Shown: positions 45,255-53,617 of the stretch, piece by piece
Layout of the letters: every line of letters starts with the position of its first letter
Position numbering within the stretch: position 1 is the first letter of the stretch
Source of the DNA: Pseudonocardia sp. T1-2H
GTDB taxonomy: Bacteria; Actinomycetota; Actinomycetes; Mycobacteriales; Pseudonocardiaceae
Direction of reading: 5' to 3'
DNA length: 64,000 bases
Assembly (NCBI RefSeq): GCF_038039215.1
Contig: NZ_JBBPCL010000001.1
Location: 434,001 to 498,000 of the forward strand
The notes under the pieces: model-generated
Told to the model about the DNA's origin: nothing
The model's input: only the letters and a program-made list of their open reading frames with translations
The model's database searches: none
Program-made: the position numbers and the translations under genes

Positions 45255-46142
45255 ATGAGCGCGCCCTCCGACATCCGCTCGGCCGTGGTTCCCGCCGCGG
45301 GACTGGGCACCCGGTTCCTGCCGGCCACCAAGTCCGTGCCCAAGGAGCTCCTGCCCGTGGTCGACACGCCGGGCATCGAGCTCGTCGCCGCGGAGGCCGC
45401 CGAGGCCGGCGCCGAGCAGCTGCTGATCGTGACCTCGCCCGGCAAGGAGTCCGTGGCCGCGTACTTCGAACCGGCGCCCGAGCTCGAGAAGAACCTCGAG
45501 GAGAAGGGCAAGACCGCGCAGCTCGCCGCGGTCCGCCGGGCGCCGTCGCTGCTGGCGGTGAAGACCGTGTACCAGTACGAGCCGCTCGGGCTGGGGCACG
45601 CCGTGGCGCAGGCCGAGCAGGCCCTCGCGGACGACGAGCAGGCCATCGCGGTGCTGCTGCCGGACGACCTCGTCCTGCCGACGGGGGTGCTCGGCCGGAT
45701 GGCGCAGGTGCGGGCGGAGAAGGGCGGCAGCGTGCTGTGCGCCTTCGACATCCCCAAGGCGCAGATCTCGCCCTACGGCGTCTTCGACGTCTCCGACACC
45801 GACGACCCGGACGTCAAGCAGGTCCACGGGATGGTCGAGAAGCCCTCCGCGGAGGAGGCGCCGTCGACCTACGCCGCGGCCGGCCGGTACGTGCTGGACC
45901 GCGCGATCTTCGACGCGCTCCGCCGGATCACCCCGGGCAGCGGCGGTGAGCTGCAGCTCACCGACGCGGTCCAGCTGCTGATCGACGAGGGACACCCCGT
46001 GCACGTGGTCGTCCACCGGGGCGGGCGGCACGATCTCGGCAATCCGGGTGGCTACGTCCGCGCGTTCGTCGACTTCGCGCTGCGGCATCCGGACTACGGT
46101 GACGATCTGCGCAGCTGGCTCGCCGCGCGTCTGGAGGGTTAG
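45255..46142 (+). CDS. galU: UTP-glucose-1-phosphate uridylyltransferase
   Basis: 295 residues. VVPAAGLGTRFLPATKSVPKELLPVVDTPGIE is the nucleotidyltransferase signature, LLPDDLVL the metal-binding Asp motif, and MVEKPS and GRYVLDRAIFDAL the sugar-binding parts. It makes UDP-glucose for polysaccharides, trehalose and glycolipids. It is followed after 5 bp by the MoeA-like gene, as in Rv0993-Rv0994. Confidence 0.95.
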   Translation: MSAPSDIRSAVVPAAGLGTRFLPATKSVPKELLPVVDTPGIELVAAEAAEAGAEQLLIVTSPGKESVAAYFEPAPELEKNLEEKGKTAQLAAVRRAPSLLAVKTVYQYEPLGLGHAVAQAEQALADDEQAIAVLLPDDLVLPTGVLGRMAQVRAEKGGSVLCAFDIPKAQISPYGVFDVSDTDDPDVKQVHGMVEKPSAEEAPSTYAAAGRYVLDRAIFDALRRITPGSGGELQLTDAVQLLIDEGHPVHVVVHRGGRHDLGNPGGYVRAFVDFALRHPDYGDDLRSWLAARLEG

Positions 46143-46147
46143 CGAGG

Positions 46148-47371
46148 GTGCGGACGGTCGACGAGCAGCTCCGCCGGGTCCTGGAGATCGCGGTCCGGCC
46201 CGCCCCCGTCAGGGTGGCGATCTCGGACGCGCAGGGCCTGCGCAGCGCGGAGGAGGTCGTGACGGGGCGGCCGATGCCCGGTTTCGACCAGGCCGCGATC
46301 GACGGGTACGCCGTGCGGAGCGTGGACCTCTCGGGTGCCACCGAGGCGGAGCCCGTGAGCATCCCGGTCGTGGGGGAGATCCCGGCGGGATCGCGCCAGC
46401 CGCTGCGCCTGCAGCCCGGCCAGGCCGTGCGCGTCACGGCCGGGGCGCCGCTGCCCACCCTCGCGGACGCCGTCGTGCCGCTGGACAACACCGACGGCGG
46501 CTCGGCCCGCCTGCAGGTCTTCCGCGGCGTGCCCTCGGCGTCCTTCGTGCGCCGGGTCGGCGAGGACGTCCAGCCCGGCGACGTCGCCGTGCGCCGGGAC
46601 GCGATCGTCGGCGCGGCCCAGGTCGCGCTGCTCGCGGCCGCCGGCCGGGACAAGCTGCTCGTGCACCCGCGTCCGCGCGTCTCGGTCGTCTCCGTCGGGG
46701 ACGAGCTCGTCGACGTGGCGCGCCCGCCGTCGAACGGGCAGGTGCCGGACATCTGCTCGCACGCCCTCACCGCGGCCGCCCGGGAGTGCGGCGCGGAGAC
46801 CGCGCGGGCCCGGACCGTCCGCTGCGACGCCCGGGAGCTGCGCGCGGCCGTGGAGGACCTGCTGCCCGTCAGCGAGATCATCGTCGTGGCCGGCGGGGCG
46901 GGCGGGAACGCCGGCGCCGAGGCCAAGGCGGCGTTCGCCGGGCTGGGCGAGATCGACGCGACCCGGGTGGCGATGCACCCCGGCTCGTCGCAGGCGTTCG
47001 TCCGGCTGGGCGGCGACGCCGTGCCCACCTTCCTGTTCCCGGCCCACCCGGCCACCGCGCTCGTCCTCTTCGAGGTCCTGGTCCGCCCGGTGATCCGGGT
47101 GGGGCTGGGCGCCGAGCCCCACCGCAAAACGGTCTCCGCGCGGCTCACCTCGCCGATCTCCTCGCCCGAGGGCCGGCGCTCCTACCTGCGCGGACGGCTG
47201 CTGCGTGAGCAGGCGACGGGGGACTACCTCGTGCAGCCCCTCGCCGTCGCGGGCACCCATCTGCTGTCCTCCCTGGCCGAGGCCAACGGCATGATCGTCG
47301 TGGGGGAGGACGTCATCGACGCGACCGTCGACGAGCGTGTGGACGTCGCCCTGCTCTCGTCGCGTCGTTGA
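46148..47371 (+). CDS. glp: MoeA/gephyrin-like protein, probably the division factor Glp
   Basis: 407 residues. MPGFDQAAIDGYAVR is the MoeA domain I signature; VSVVSVGDELVDVARPPSNGQVPD and the beta-barrel C-terminus (KTVSARLTSPISSPEGR) follow. By sequence it is a molybdopterin molybdotransferase. However, the third-domain motif reads GGAGGNAGAEAKA rather than the catalytic GGxSxGxxD. In Corynebacterium the MoeA-like Glp encoded in this order (galU-glp-rimJ-glpR) binds FtsZ and a membrane receptor and has been co-opted for cell division. The altered motif supports that reading. Confidence 0.8.
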   Translation: MRTVDEQLRRVLEIAVRPAPVRVAISDAQGLRSAEEVVTGRPMPGFDQAAIDGYAVRSVDLSGATEAEPVSIPVVGEIPAGSRQPLRLQPGQAVRVTAGAPLPTLADAVVPLDNTDGGSARLQVFRGVPSASFVRRVGEDVQPGDVAVRRDAIVGAAQVALLAAAGRDKLLVHPRPRVSVVSVGDELVDVARPPSNGQVPDICSHALTAAARECGAETARARTVRCDARELRAAVEDLLPVSEIIVVAGGAGGNAGAEAKAAFAGLGEIDATRVAMHPGSSQAFVRLGGDAVPTFLFPAHPATALVLFEVLVRPVIRVGLGAEPHRKTVSARLTSPISSPEGRRSYLRGRLLREQATGDYLVQPLAVAGTHLLSSLAEANGMIVVGEDVIDATVDERVDVALLSSRR

Positions 47372-48066
47372 CGGGCCGGCAGGTGGCACACAGCCGGCCC
47401 GACCCGCGCCACGGCCTGCCGGAGAACGTCGGCCGGCACCCCGGCTGGCCCGCCGGGCTCGGTCCGCTACGGGTGCCCGCCGGTGTGGTCACGCTGCGCG
47501 GGGTGAAGCTCTCCGACGGGTCGGCCTGGTCGGAGATCCGGCTGCGGGACGAGCAGCACCTCACGCCCTGGGAGCCCACCACGCCCGGTGGCTGGGCCCG
47601 GCGCAACGCCCCTGTGGAGTGGCCCGGGCGCTGGTGGCTGCTGCGCGGCGCCGCCCGCCGGGGCGCGGCCCTGCCCTTCGCGATCCTGCTCGACGGCCGG
47701 CTGGTCGGGCAGGTGATGGTCGGCAACGTCGTGCGCGAACCCCTGCTGTCGGCCTACGTCGGCTACTGGTGCGACGCCCGGGTCAACGGCGGCGGGGTGA
47801 CGACGGCGGCCGTCGCGATGGTCGTCGACCACTGCTTCACCGCCGTCGGGCTGCACCGGATCGAGGCCACGGTCCGCCCGGAGAACGGCGCGAGCCTGCG
47901 GGTGCTGGCGAAGCTCGGGTTCCGGCAGGAGGGGCTCTTCCGGCGCTACCTCGACGTCGACGGCGCGTGGCGGGACCATCTCTGCTTCGCCCAGACCGTC
48001 GAGGAGCTGCCGCAGGGCGGCCTCGCCGCGCGGCTCGTCGCCGAAGGGCGTGCCTCGCGCGTCTGA
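47368..48066 (+). CDS. rimJ: GNAT N-acetyltransferase (RimJ/RimL type)
   Basis: 232 residues, TTG start overlapping the glp stop. LRDEQHLTPWEPTTPGGW is typical of RimJ-like acetyltransferases; YVGYWCDARVNGGGVTTAAVAMVVDHCF carries the acetyl-CoA loop, and RIEATVRPENGASLRVLAKLGFRQEGLF the C-terminal signature. It acetylates a protein N-terminus or antibiotic; the target is unknown. The first 35 residues are weakly conserved, so a later start is possible. Confidence 0.88.
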   Translation: MTGRQVAHSRPDPRHGLPENVGRHPGWPAGLGPLRVPAGVVTLRGVKLSDGSAWSEIRLRDEQHLTPWEPTTPGGWARRNAPVEWPGRWWLLRGAARRGAALPFAILLDGRLVGQVMVGNVVREPLLSAYVGYWCDARVNGGGVTTAAVAMVVDHCFTAVGLHRIEATVRPENGASLRVLAKLGFRQEGLFRRYLDVDGAWRDHLCFAQTVEELPQGGLAARLVAEGRASRV

Positions 48067-48104
48067 GGTCCCTGCGTGGATCTCGGCTGATCACGGTTGC
48101 ATCA

Positions 48105-48124
48105 CGGTCCGTATTCACGGACCG
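48105..48124 (+). terminator. 8-bp hairpin after rimJ
   Basis: CGGTCCGT (48105-48112) and ACGGACCG (48117-48124) form a perfect stem around ATTC, 40 bp after the rimJ stop. It lacks a T-run, so attenuation or partial termination before glpR is possible. A second hairpin (TGATCCC/GGGATCA) lies at 48204-48223. Confidence 0.5.
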
Positions 48125-48333
48125 CACCCACTTGTACACCATCAGCCACCCCCGTCCCGGTGGAATCGTGGGAGATCCGGGTGACTACGGCGCGTCGCTT
48201 CCCTGATCCCGCGTTCGGGATCACTACCGTGAAGGTCCGGGCGTGATCTCTGCGGCGGTTTCTCGCGAGGTGATCTTCGCGGGGGCGCGGCAGGGGGACG
48301 TTTCGACTGCGCCGTTCGGGGGAGGAAGCAGCC

Positions 48334-49566
48334 GTGCCCAGCTCTCTGATCTTCGTGGGCCTCGTGGTGGTCTGGCTGCTCATCCTCGTTCCCGCGGTCG
48401 CACGGCGCCAGCAGGAGGTGGCCCGGCCCAGCGAGGCCGCTCTCGCCGGCCGGGTGCTCGCGCGGCCGGTGCGGCACCGGATCCAGGAGGTGGACCAGAT
48501 GAACGAGTCCGACATCCCGACGGAGTCCCGGGCGGCACGTGCCGACACGACGCGGCCCGAGCCCGCCCAGGCCGCGGCGGCACGGGTCCCCACGGCCCGC
48601 GTCCCGGTCGCGGCCGGGGCACGGACCTCGGCGGCCCGGGCGGAGGAGGACGTCCTCGCACCTCCGGACCACGGCGACACCGACCGGGTCGAGGACCGGG
48701 ACCTCCACGGCGAGCTGGACGACGAGCTCGAGCTCGACGCGCACGACGGGGAGCCCGAGGAGGAGCCTGCGGGATCGCGCGGCGTCGATCCCGCCGAGCG
48801 CCCCGGGGACGCGGAGGAGCGCGAGTGGCAGCGCCCGCCCGCCCGCTACCGTCCCGGCCGCGGCGGGTTCGACGCCGAGGCGGCCGCGCTCACCGCGCGT
48901 GCCCGCTACGCGTTCCGCCAGCGTGTCGTCATCGGCCTGCTGGTCGGCGCGGTGGCCACCGCGCTGATCGCCGTGATCGCGCTGCCCGCGCTGTGGTGGC
49001 CGCACGCGCTGATCGACGTCTCGCTCGTCAGCTACCTGGTGTACCTGCGACGCCAGGTCCGCATGGAGGAGGCGATCCGGGAGCGCCGGGCCGCGCGGAT
49101 GGCCGGCACGCGGCGCCCCTCCGCGGCCGACGACCCCGAACTCGACGACTGGGCCCGTCGAGGCAAGGAGGCCGCCGCGCGGGCGCAGGACGACGGCTAT
49201 GCCGGCTACTACGACTACGACGAGTCCGACGTCTCGGCCGCGGACGTCGACGAGGACCGGTCCGACGACGAGGCCGACGACGACGCCGACGACGAGGCCT
49301 GGACCACCGACGACGTCACACCCGAGCGCGTGCGCGGGACCGGTGAGCCGATCGGCGTCCTGCCCGCCCGCCGGCGCACGGCCCGCTCCGCCGACGAGGA
49401 CCCCGCGGGGGCCGAGGTGGAGTCCGCCCTCCCGCGCCTGCAGCCGGCCCCGCCGCCACCGCTGCCTGCGGGAACGCAGCTCGTGGACGTCGACGAGGAG
49501 GAGGACGGCCTCGTCGCGGACGCCGGGACGGGGGCGAGTGCCTACCGCCGTGCGGCCGGTGAATAG
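48334..49566 (+). CDS. glpR: Membrane protein GlpR/SepX-like, cell-division partner of Glp
   Basis: 410 residues. The N-terminus MPSSLIFVGLVVVWLLILVPAVARRQQEVARPSEAAL is one membrane segment followed by a conserved basic patch. A long acidic linker, two further segments (RVVIGLLVGAVATALIAVIALPALW and ALIDVSLVSYLVYLRRQVR) and an acidic C-terminus with YAGYYDYDESD follow. Topology, gene order and the PAVARRQQE start match GlpR/SepX (Rv0996), the membrane receptor for Glp in corynebacteria and a divisome protein in Streptomyces. GGGGGAGGAAG precedes GTG 48334. Confidence 0.82.
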   Translation: MPSSLIFVGLVVVWLLILVPAVARRQQEVARPSEAALAGRVLARPVRHRIQEVDQMNESDIPTESRAARADTTRPEPAQAAAARVPTARVPVAAGARTSAARAEEDVLAPPDHGDTDRVEDRDLHGELDDELELDAHDGEPEEEPAGSRGVDPAERPGDAEEREWQRPPARYRPGRGGFDAEAAALTARARYAFRQRVVIGLLVGAVATALIAVIALPALWWPHALIDVSLVSYLVYLRRQVRMEEAIRERRAARMAGTRRPSAADDPELDDWARRGKEAAARAQDDGYAGYYDYDESDVSAADVDEDRSDDEADDDADDEAWTTDDVTPERVRGTGEPIGVLPARRRTARSADEDPAGAEVESALPRLQPAPPPPLPAGTQLVDVDEEEDGLVADAGTGASAYRRAAGE

Positions 49567-49583
49567 CGGCTGATATGGTTCTT

Positions 49584-49607
49584 CCTGCCCGCCGGAAGAC
49601 GGGCAGG
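49584..49607 (+). terminator. Hairpin terminator after glpR
   Basis: CCTGCCCG (49584-49591) pairs with CGGGCAGG (49600-49607) 18 bp after the stop and just before the tRNA. No T-run follows. Confidence 0.6.
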
Positions 49608-49610
49608 CAT

Positions 49611-49686
49611 GGGGCTGTAGCGCAGTTGGTAGCGCGTCTCGTTCGCATCGAGAAGGTCAGGGGTTCGATTCCCCTCAGCTCCACCA
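49611..49686 (+). tRNA. tRNA-Ala(CGC), CCA encoded
   Basis: Acceptor GGGGCTG pairs with CAGCTCC; anticodon stem TCTCG/CGAGA encloses TTCGCAT, giving anticodon CGC (reads GCG). T-arm AGGGG-TTCGATT-CCCCT. Discriminator A at 49683 and CCA at 49684-49686. Confidence 0.93.
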
Positions 49687-49700
49687 CCACCCCCTCACAG

Positions 49701-49733
49701 ACCGCCATCATCCGCGTTTCGGATGGTGGCGGT
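49701..49733 (+). terminator. Rho-independent terminator after tRNA-Ala
   Basis: A 14-bp stem (49701-49714 with 49720-49733, one G-U pair) with a 5-base loop is followed by a T-rich tail (TCTCGTTTTCC), 15 bp after the tRNA. Confidence 0.8.
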
Positions 49734-49830
49734 TCTCGTTTTCCGCCGACGGTGATCGCGATTCGGCGGCGGAACCTACGCCCCGGGTCCGTTCCGCCGC
49801 TCAGATCGTGACCAGGAGAGGTGAGCCCGC

Positions 49831-50424
49831 GTGACGACCCGCCGCACCCGGCCCGTGCTCGGGGCCGTCGCGCTCGTCGTCCTGGCACTGGCGGCGTTCG
49901 CCCTGGCGGACCCGTTCCACCTCCGCCTCGCGCCCTGGTACGCGGGCGTGCTCGGCACCCTCGCCGTCGTGCTCGTGACCCTGTGGATCACGCTGCGGGT
50001 GCGCCGCGGCCTCGTGCGGGTCCTGGTGGGCGGCGCCGGGCTGCTGGTCGCCCTGGTGTGGGTGGCGTTCAGCTGGCTGTCGATCAGCTTCCTGCCGGGC
50101 GAGGCCGTGCTGCGCGAGGTCCCGGCCCCGCCCGGTTCGCGGGTCCGGCTGGTGCTCGTCGAGAGCGAGACCCTCGCCGCCGACCCGGTCCGCTACTCGG
50201 TTCGCGTCCGGGCGGGCAGTGGGCCGTTCGAGCAGGATGCGCCGGTCTGGGTGGGGCTCTCGGAGGGCGCGGCGCCCACGACGCTCCGGTTCGGTGCCCC
50301 GACGGCGGCGGGCACGGTCGTCGAGGTCGTGGCGGGCGTGGACTGCGGCTATCGCTCCACCGTCGACGAGGTGACGCTCTCGGTGGACCCGGTGCACAGT
50401 CCGCTGCGGCTCGACGGCTGCTAG
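49831..50424 (+). CDS. Membrane protein of unknown function, three TM segments and exported domain
   Basis: 197 residues. Three hydrophobic segments (PVLGAVALVVLALAAFALA, YAGVLGTLAVVLVTLWITL, VLVGGAGLLVALVWVAFSWLSISF) are followed by about 110 residues of beta-rich extracytoplasmic sequence ending in a Cys. GAGAGG lies about 10 bases before GTG 49831. I do not recognise the family. Confidence 0.75.
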   Translation: MTTRRTRPVLGAVALVVLALAAFALADPFHLRLAPWYAGVLGTLAVVLVTLWITLRVRRGLVRVLVGGAGLLVALVWVAFSWLSISFLPGEAVLREVPAPPGSRVRLVLVESETLAADPVRYSVRVRAGSGPFEQDAPVWVGLSEGAAPTTLRFGAPTAAGTVVEVVAGVDCGYRSTVDEVTLSVDPVHSPLRLDGC

Positions 50425-50428
50425 GCCC

Positions 50429-51043
50429 TTATTGTTCGACCGCCTGCGCGATCGCGCCCGGGGGGACCAGACCTGCGTCGCCGGGCTGGACCACCACCAT
50501 CGTGAACCGCACGGGCTCCGCGCCCGCGCCGGAGTACCGGTGCGGCACGTGGGCCTGGAACATCAGCGTGTCCCCGGTGTCCAGCTCGTGCTCCGCCGTC
50601 CCGACCCGCAGGCCGAGCCGCCCCTCGAGCACGGAGAGCACCTCGGCGGTGCCCATGGGGTGTGCCTCGCCGTCGAAGGAGTCCCCCGGCTGCAACGTCC
50701 AGTCCCAGAGCTCGACGACGTCCGGCGGGTCCGTCCCGATCCGGAAGACCGCGGTGCTCCCGGCGTCGCTGCTCCACAGCGGCACCGCCTGCTCGGCGCG
50801 CCGCACGACCACCCGGGGCGCCGCGTCGCCGTCGACCAGCGACGCGACGCCCACCCGCAACGCCTCGGCCAGGTGCACCAGGGTGCCGATGCTCGGGTTG
50901 CCGCGGGCGGTCTCGATCTGGATCACCGTTCCGCGGCTGACGCCGGCGGCGGCGGCGAGCGCGTCGATGGTCATCCGCCGTCGGGTGCGGAGGGCCCGGA
51001 CGTTGCGGCCGACGGCCGCCGCGACCTCATCGGAGGACTGCAC
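50429..51043 (-). CDS. XRE-family regulator with C-terminal cupin domain
   Basis: 204 residues from GTG 51043; ATG 51088 would add 15 residues and overlap the operator. The HTH is VGRNVRALRTRRRMTIDALAAAAGVSRGTVIQIETARGNPSIGTL. The cupin domain (HPMGTAEVLSVLEGRLGLRVG, LDTGDTLMFQAHVPHRYSG) is the ligand sensor. It diverges from an EamA transporter gene, which it probably represses, with an inverted repeat in the shared promoter. Confidence 0.87.
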   Translation of the reverse strand: MQSSDEVAAAVGRNVRALRTRRRMTIDALAAAAGVSRGTVIQIETARGNPSIGTLVHLAEALRVGVASLVDGDAAPRVVVRRAEQAVPLWSSDAGSTAVFRIGTDPPDVVELWDWTLQPGDSFDGEAHPMGTAEVLSVLEGRLGLRVGTAEHELDTGDTLMFQAHVPHRYSGAGAEPVRFTMVVVQPGDAGLVPPGAIAQAVEQ

Positions 51044-51078
51044 GGGAACATTCTGCCGTACCAGGAAGGATATTCTGT

Positions 51079-51098
51079 TGAACCCCATGTTAGGTTCA
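51079..51098. promoter_or_regulatory. TGAACC-N8-GGTTCA inverted repeat between XRE regulator and EamA gene
   Basis: Perfect 6-bp arms (51079-51084, 51093-51098) in the 95-bp divergent promoter region; the local sequence is AT-richer than its surroundings. The probable binding site of the adjacent XRE-cupin regulator. Confidence 0.6.
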
Positions 51099-51138
51099 TC
51101 ATCGTGTTCTCTGTAGTCCAGTCCGCTGTACCGGCCCC

Positions 51139-51960
51139 GTGAGCGCCGGATTCGCCGTCCCGTCCGCCGTCGCCTACGGGTTCGCGGACTTCGCGGGCGG
51201 CCTCGCCTCCCGTCGGGCTCCCGTCCTGGTCGTGACGGCCGTCGCGCAGCTCGCGGGTCTGATCCTGCTGGTCCCGGCGGTGTTACTGCTGCCCGGCGTC
51301 TTCAGCTGGTCCGCCGCGGGCATCGGGGCGCTGGCGGGTCTCGCCGGGGTCGGCGGCCTGCTGCTCTACTTCCGCGGGCTCGCCGTCGGGCCGATGGGCA
51401 CCGTCGCGCCGCTCTCCGCGGTGGTCGGCGCGGGGCTGCCGCTGCTGATCGGGATCGTGGCGGGGGAGCGCCCCGGGGCGGTGACGATCGGGGCGATGGT
51501 GCTCGCGCTGGTCGCGATCGTGCTGGCCACGGCCGGGTCCCGGCGCGAGCCGGCGGCGCTGAGCGGGATCCTGCTCGGGATCGCCTCCGGGGCCGGCTTC
51601 GGGCTGTTCTTCATCGCCCTGGACCTCACGCCCGAGGACTCCGGGCTCTGGCCTCTCCTCGCGGGCCGGGCCACGTCGGTCACGCTGCTGGCGATCGTGC
51701 TGGTCGTCCGGCGGGCGGGCGTGCCGGCCAAGCCCGGGCTCATGGTCGTCAGCGGGCTGCTGGACACGGCGGCGAACGTGCTGTTCCTGCTGGCCACGCG
51801 GGTGGGATCGCTCGGGGTGACGGCGGTGATCGTCTCCTTGTACCCGGTCGCCGTCGTGCTGCTGGCCCGCGCGGTGCTGCGGGAACGGCTCACCGGCGTC
51901 CAGCTGACGAGCGTGGCGCTCGCCCTGGGGGCGTCGGTCCTGCTCGCGACGGGCGGCTGA
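51139..51960 (+). CDS. EamA/DMT-family transporter
   Basis: 273 residues with ten hydrophobic segments in two five-helix halves. The first starts AVAYGFADFAGGLASRRAPVLVVTAVAQLAGL and the second GILLGIASGAGFGLFFIALDLT; the C-terminal SLYPVAVVLLARAVLRERLTGVQ is the DMT hallmark. The family exports amino acids or metabolites. GTG 51139 is used. Regulated, by position, by the divergent XRE-cupin protein. Confidence 0.9.
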   Translation: MSAGFAVPSAVAYGFADFAGGLASRRAPVLVVTAVAQLAGLILLVPAVLLLPGVFSWSAAGIGALAGLAGVGGLLLYFRGLAVGPMGTVAPLSAVVGAGLPLLIGIVAGERPGAVTIGAMVLALVAIVLATAGSRREPAALSGILLGIASGAGFGLFFIALDLTPEDSGLWPLLAGRATSVTLLAIVLVVRRAGVPAKPGLMVVSGLLDTAANVLFLLATRVGSLGVTAVIVSLYPVAVVLLARAVLRERLTGVQLTSVALALGASVLLATGG

Positions 51961-51964
51961 GAAC

Positions 51965-53593
51965 TCAGCGCCAGGACGGCAGCCAGAGCTCCGCCTGCCA
52001 GTGCTCCGGGGTGATCGGCAGCCCGACCAGGATGGGCCACAGCCAGGCGAAGTTCGCGACGGTCAGCCCCACCCACAGCGAGATGACCAGCAGGCCCGTC
52101 TGCCGTCGCTCGGAGGTCGCGGTCCGCGGCGCCCGGCCCAGGATGTCGCCCATGACCAGGACCGTCGCCAGCACCAGGAACGGCGCCACCGGCGTCATGT
52201 AGAAGAAGTACATCTGCCGGTCGATGTTGAGGAACCACGGCAGGAACCCCGCGCCGTAGCCGACCAGCACCGCGGCGTAGCGCCAGTCCGGCCGGGTGAC
52301 CGCGCGCCAGACGCTCCAGAGCAGCACCGGGATCGCCGGCCACCACAGCGCCGGCGTCCCGACGAGCATGACCGCGCTCGTACAGTCAGCGGCGCCGCAG
52401 CCGCGGACGTCGGTGCCGGACTCGTAGTAGTAGAGCATCGGGCGCAGCCCCATCGGCCACGTCCAGGGCTTCGACTCCCACGGGTGCGGGCTGTTCGGCG
52501 GGGTGTCCAGGCCCTCGTGGAACGCGAGCACGTGCCCGCTGTAGTACCAGAGCGAGCGCAGCGCGTCCGGCAGGAACGACCAGGGACCGCCGGTACCGAC
52601 CTGGTCCCCGACGGCGTGCCGGTCGACGCCGGTCTCGCTGCCGAACCAGGCCCACCAGCAGGACAGGTAGGCGATCACCGGGACGACCGCGAGGGCCCAG
52701 ATCCCCGGCCCGACGTCGCGGCGCAGCGTCCCGACCCAGGGACGTTCGACGCCTGCCGCCCGGCGTGCCGTCGCGTCGAACAGGACCACGAGGAGCGCGA
52801 ACGCGACCACCCAGTAGACGCCGGACCACTTGACCCCGCAGCCGAGCCCGAGCAGCACGCCGGTGGCGAGCCGCCACCAGCGCACCCCGAGCCGCGGGCC
52901 GAACGGCGAGTCCCCGATCCGCCCCTCGGCGACGACGACCGCCATCCGCTCGCGCACGTCGTCCCGGTCCCGGATGAGCGTGGCGAACGCGGCGAGCACG
53001 AAGAAGGCCTGGAAGGCATCGAGCATGCCGATCCGGGACTGCACGTGGCTCACGCCGTCGCAGATCAGCAGGACGCCCGCGATGCCGCCGAGCAGCGTCG
53101 ACCCGGTCATCCGCCGCGCGACCCGGACGATCATCAGGATGCAGAGCGTGCCGCACAGTGCCGCGGACACCCGCCAGCCGACGCCGTCGTAGCCGAACGC
53201 CAGCTCGCCGAGCGCGATCAGCTGCTTGGCCAGCGGCGGGTGCACGACCAGCTCGTAGGCCGGGTTGTCCTCGACGCCGCCGTTGCCCAGCATCTGCCAG
53301 GCCTGCGGGACGTAGTGCTTCTCGTCGAAGACCGGGGTGCCGCCGTCCGTGGGGTAGCCCAGGCCGGAGAACCGCAGGATGCCGCCGAGGATCGTCAGCC
53401 CGATCGCGACCAGCCAGCCGCGCACGGTGTCCGTGGGGTGCGGCGGGCCGAGGCGGGGAGCACCGGGCTCCACCGCGGCGAGGGGTGGCGGGCTGCCGGC
53501 GGGCGCCACGCCGGGCACCTCGGAAGCGTCGACGACCGTCTCGGTCGCAGCCCGGGAGACGGTGGAGTCGCCCCTCACGCCGGTCGGTCGCAT
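51965..53593 (-). CDS. pmt: Dolichyl-phosphate-mannose-protein mannosyltransferase
   Basis: 542 residues from ATG 53593, with about ten membrane segments. DEKHYVPQAWQML carries the catalytic Asp-Glu of the first external loop. VVHPPLAKQLIALGE and IGMLDAFQAFFVLA are family motifs, and the C-terminal PWFLNIDRQMYFFYMTPVAPFLVLA is diagnostic. It transfers mannose from polyprenyl phosphate to secreted proteins. Homologue of Rv1002c. The Pro/Thr-rich proteins in this window are possible clients. Confidence 0.93.
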   Translation of the reverse strand: MRPTGVRGDSTVSRAATETVVDASEVPGVAPAGSPPPLAAVEPGAPRLGPPHPTDTVRGWLVAIGLTILGGILRFSGLGYPTDGGTPVFDEKHYVPQAWQMLGNGGVEDNPAYELVVHPPLAKQLIALGELAFGYDGVGWRVSAALCGTLCILMIVRVARRMTGSTLLGGIAGVLLICDGVSHVQSRIGMLDAFQAFFVLAAFATLIRDRDDVRERMAVVVAEGRIGDSPFGPRLGVRWWRLATGVLLGLGCGVKWSGVYWVVAFALLVVLFDATARRAAGVERPWVGTLRRDVGPGIWALAVVPVIAYLSCWWAWFGSETGVDRHAVGDQVGTGGPWSFLPDALRSLWYYSGHVLAFHEGLDTPPNSPHPWESKPWTWPMGLRPMLYYYESGTDVRGCGAADCTSAVMLVGTPALWWPAIPVLLWSVWRAVTRPDWRYAAVLVGYGAGFLPWFLNIDRQMYFFYMTPVAPFLVLATVLVMGDILGRAPRTATSERRQTGLLVISLWVGLTVANFAWLWPILVGLPITPEHWQAELWLPSWR

Positions 53594-53617
53594 CGGGCCG
53601 ATCGTAGGCTGCCGGGC

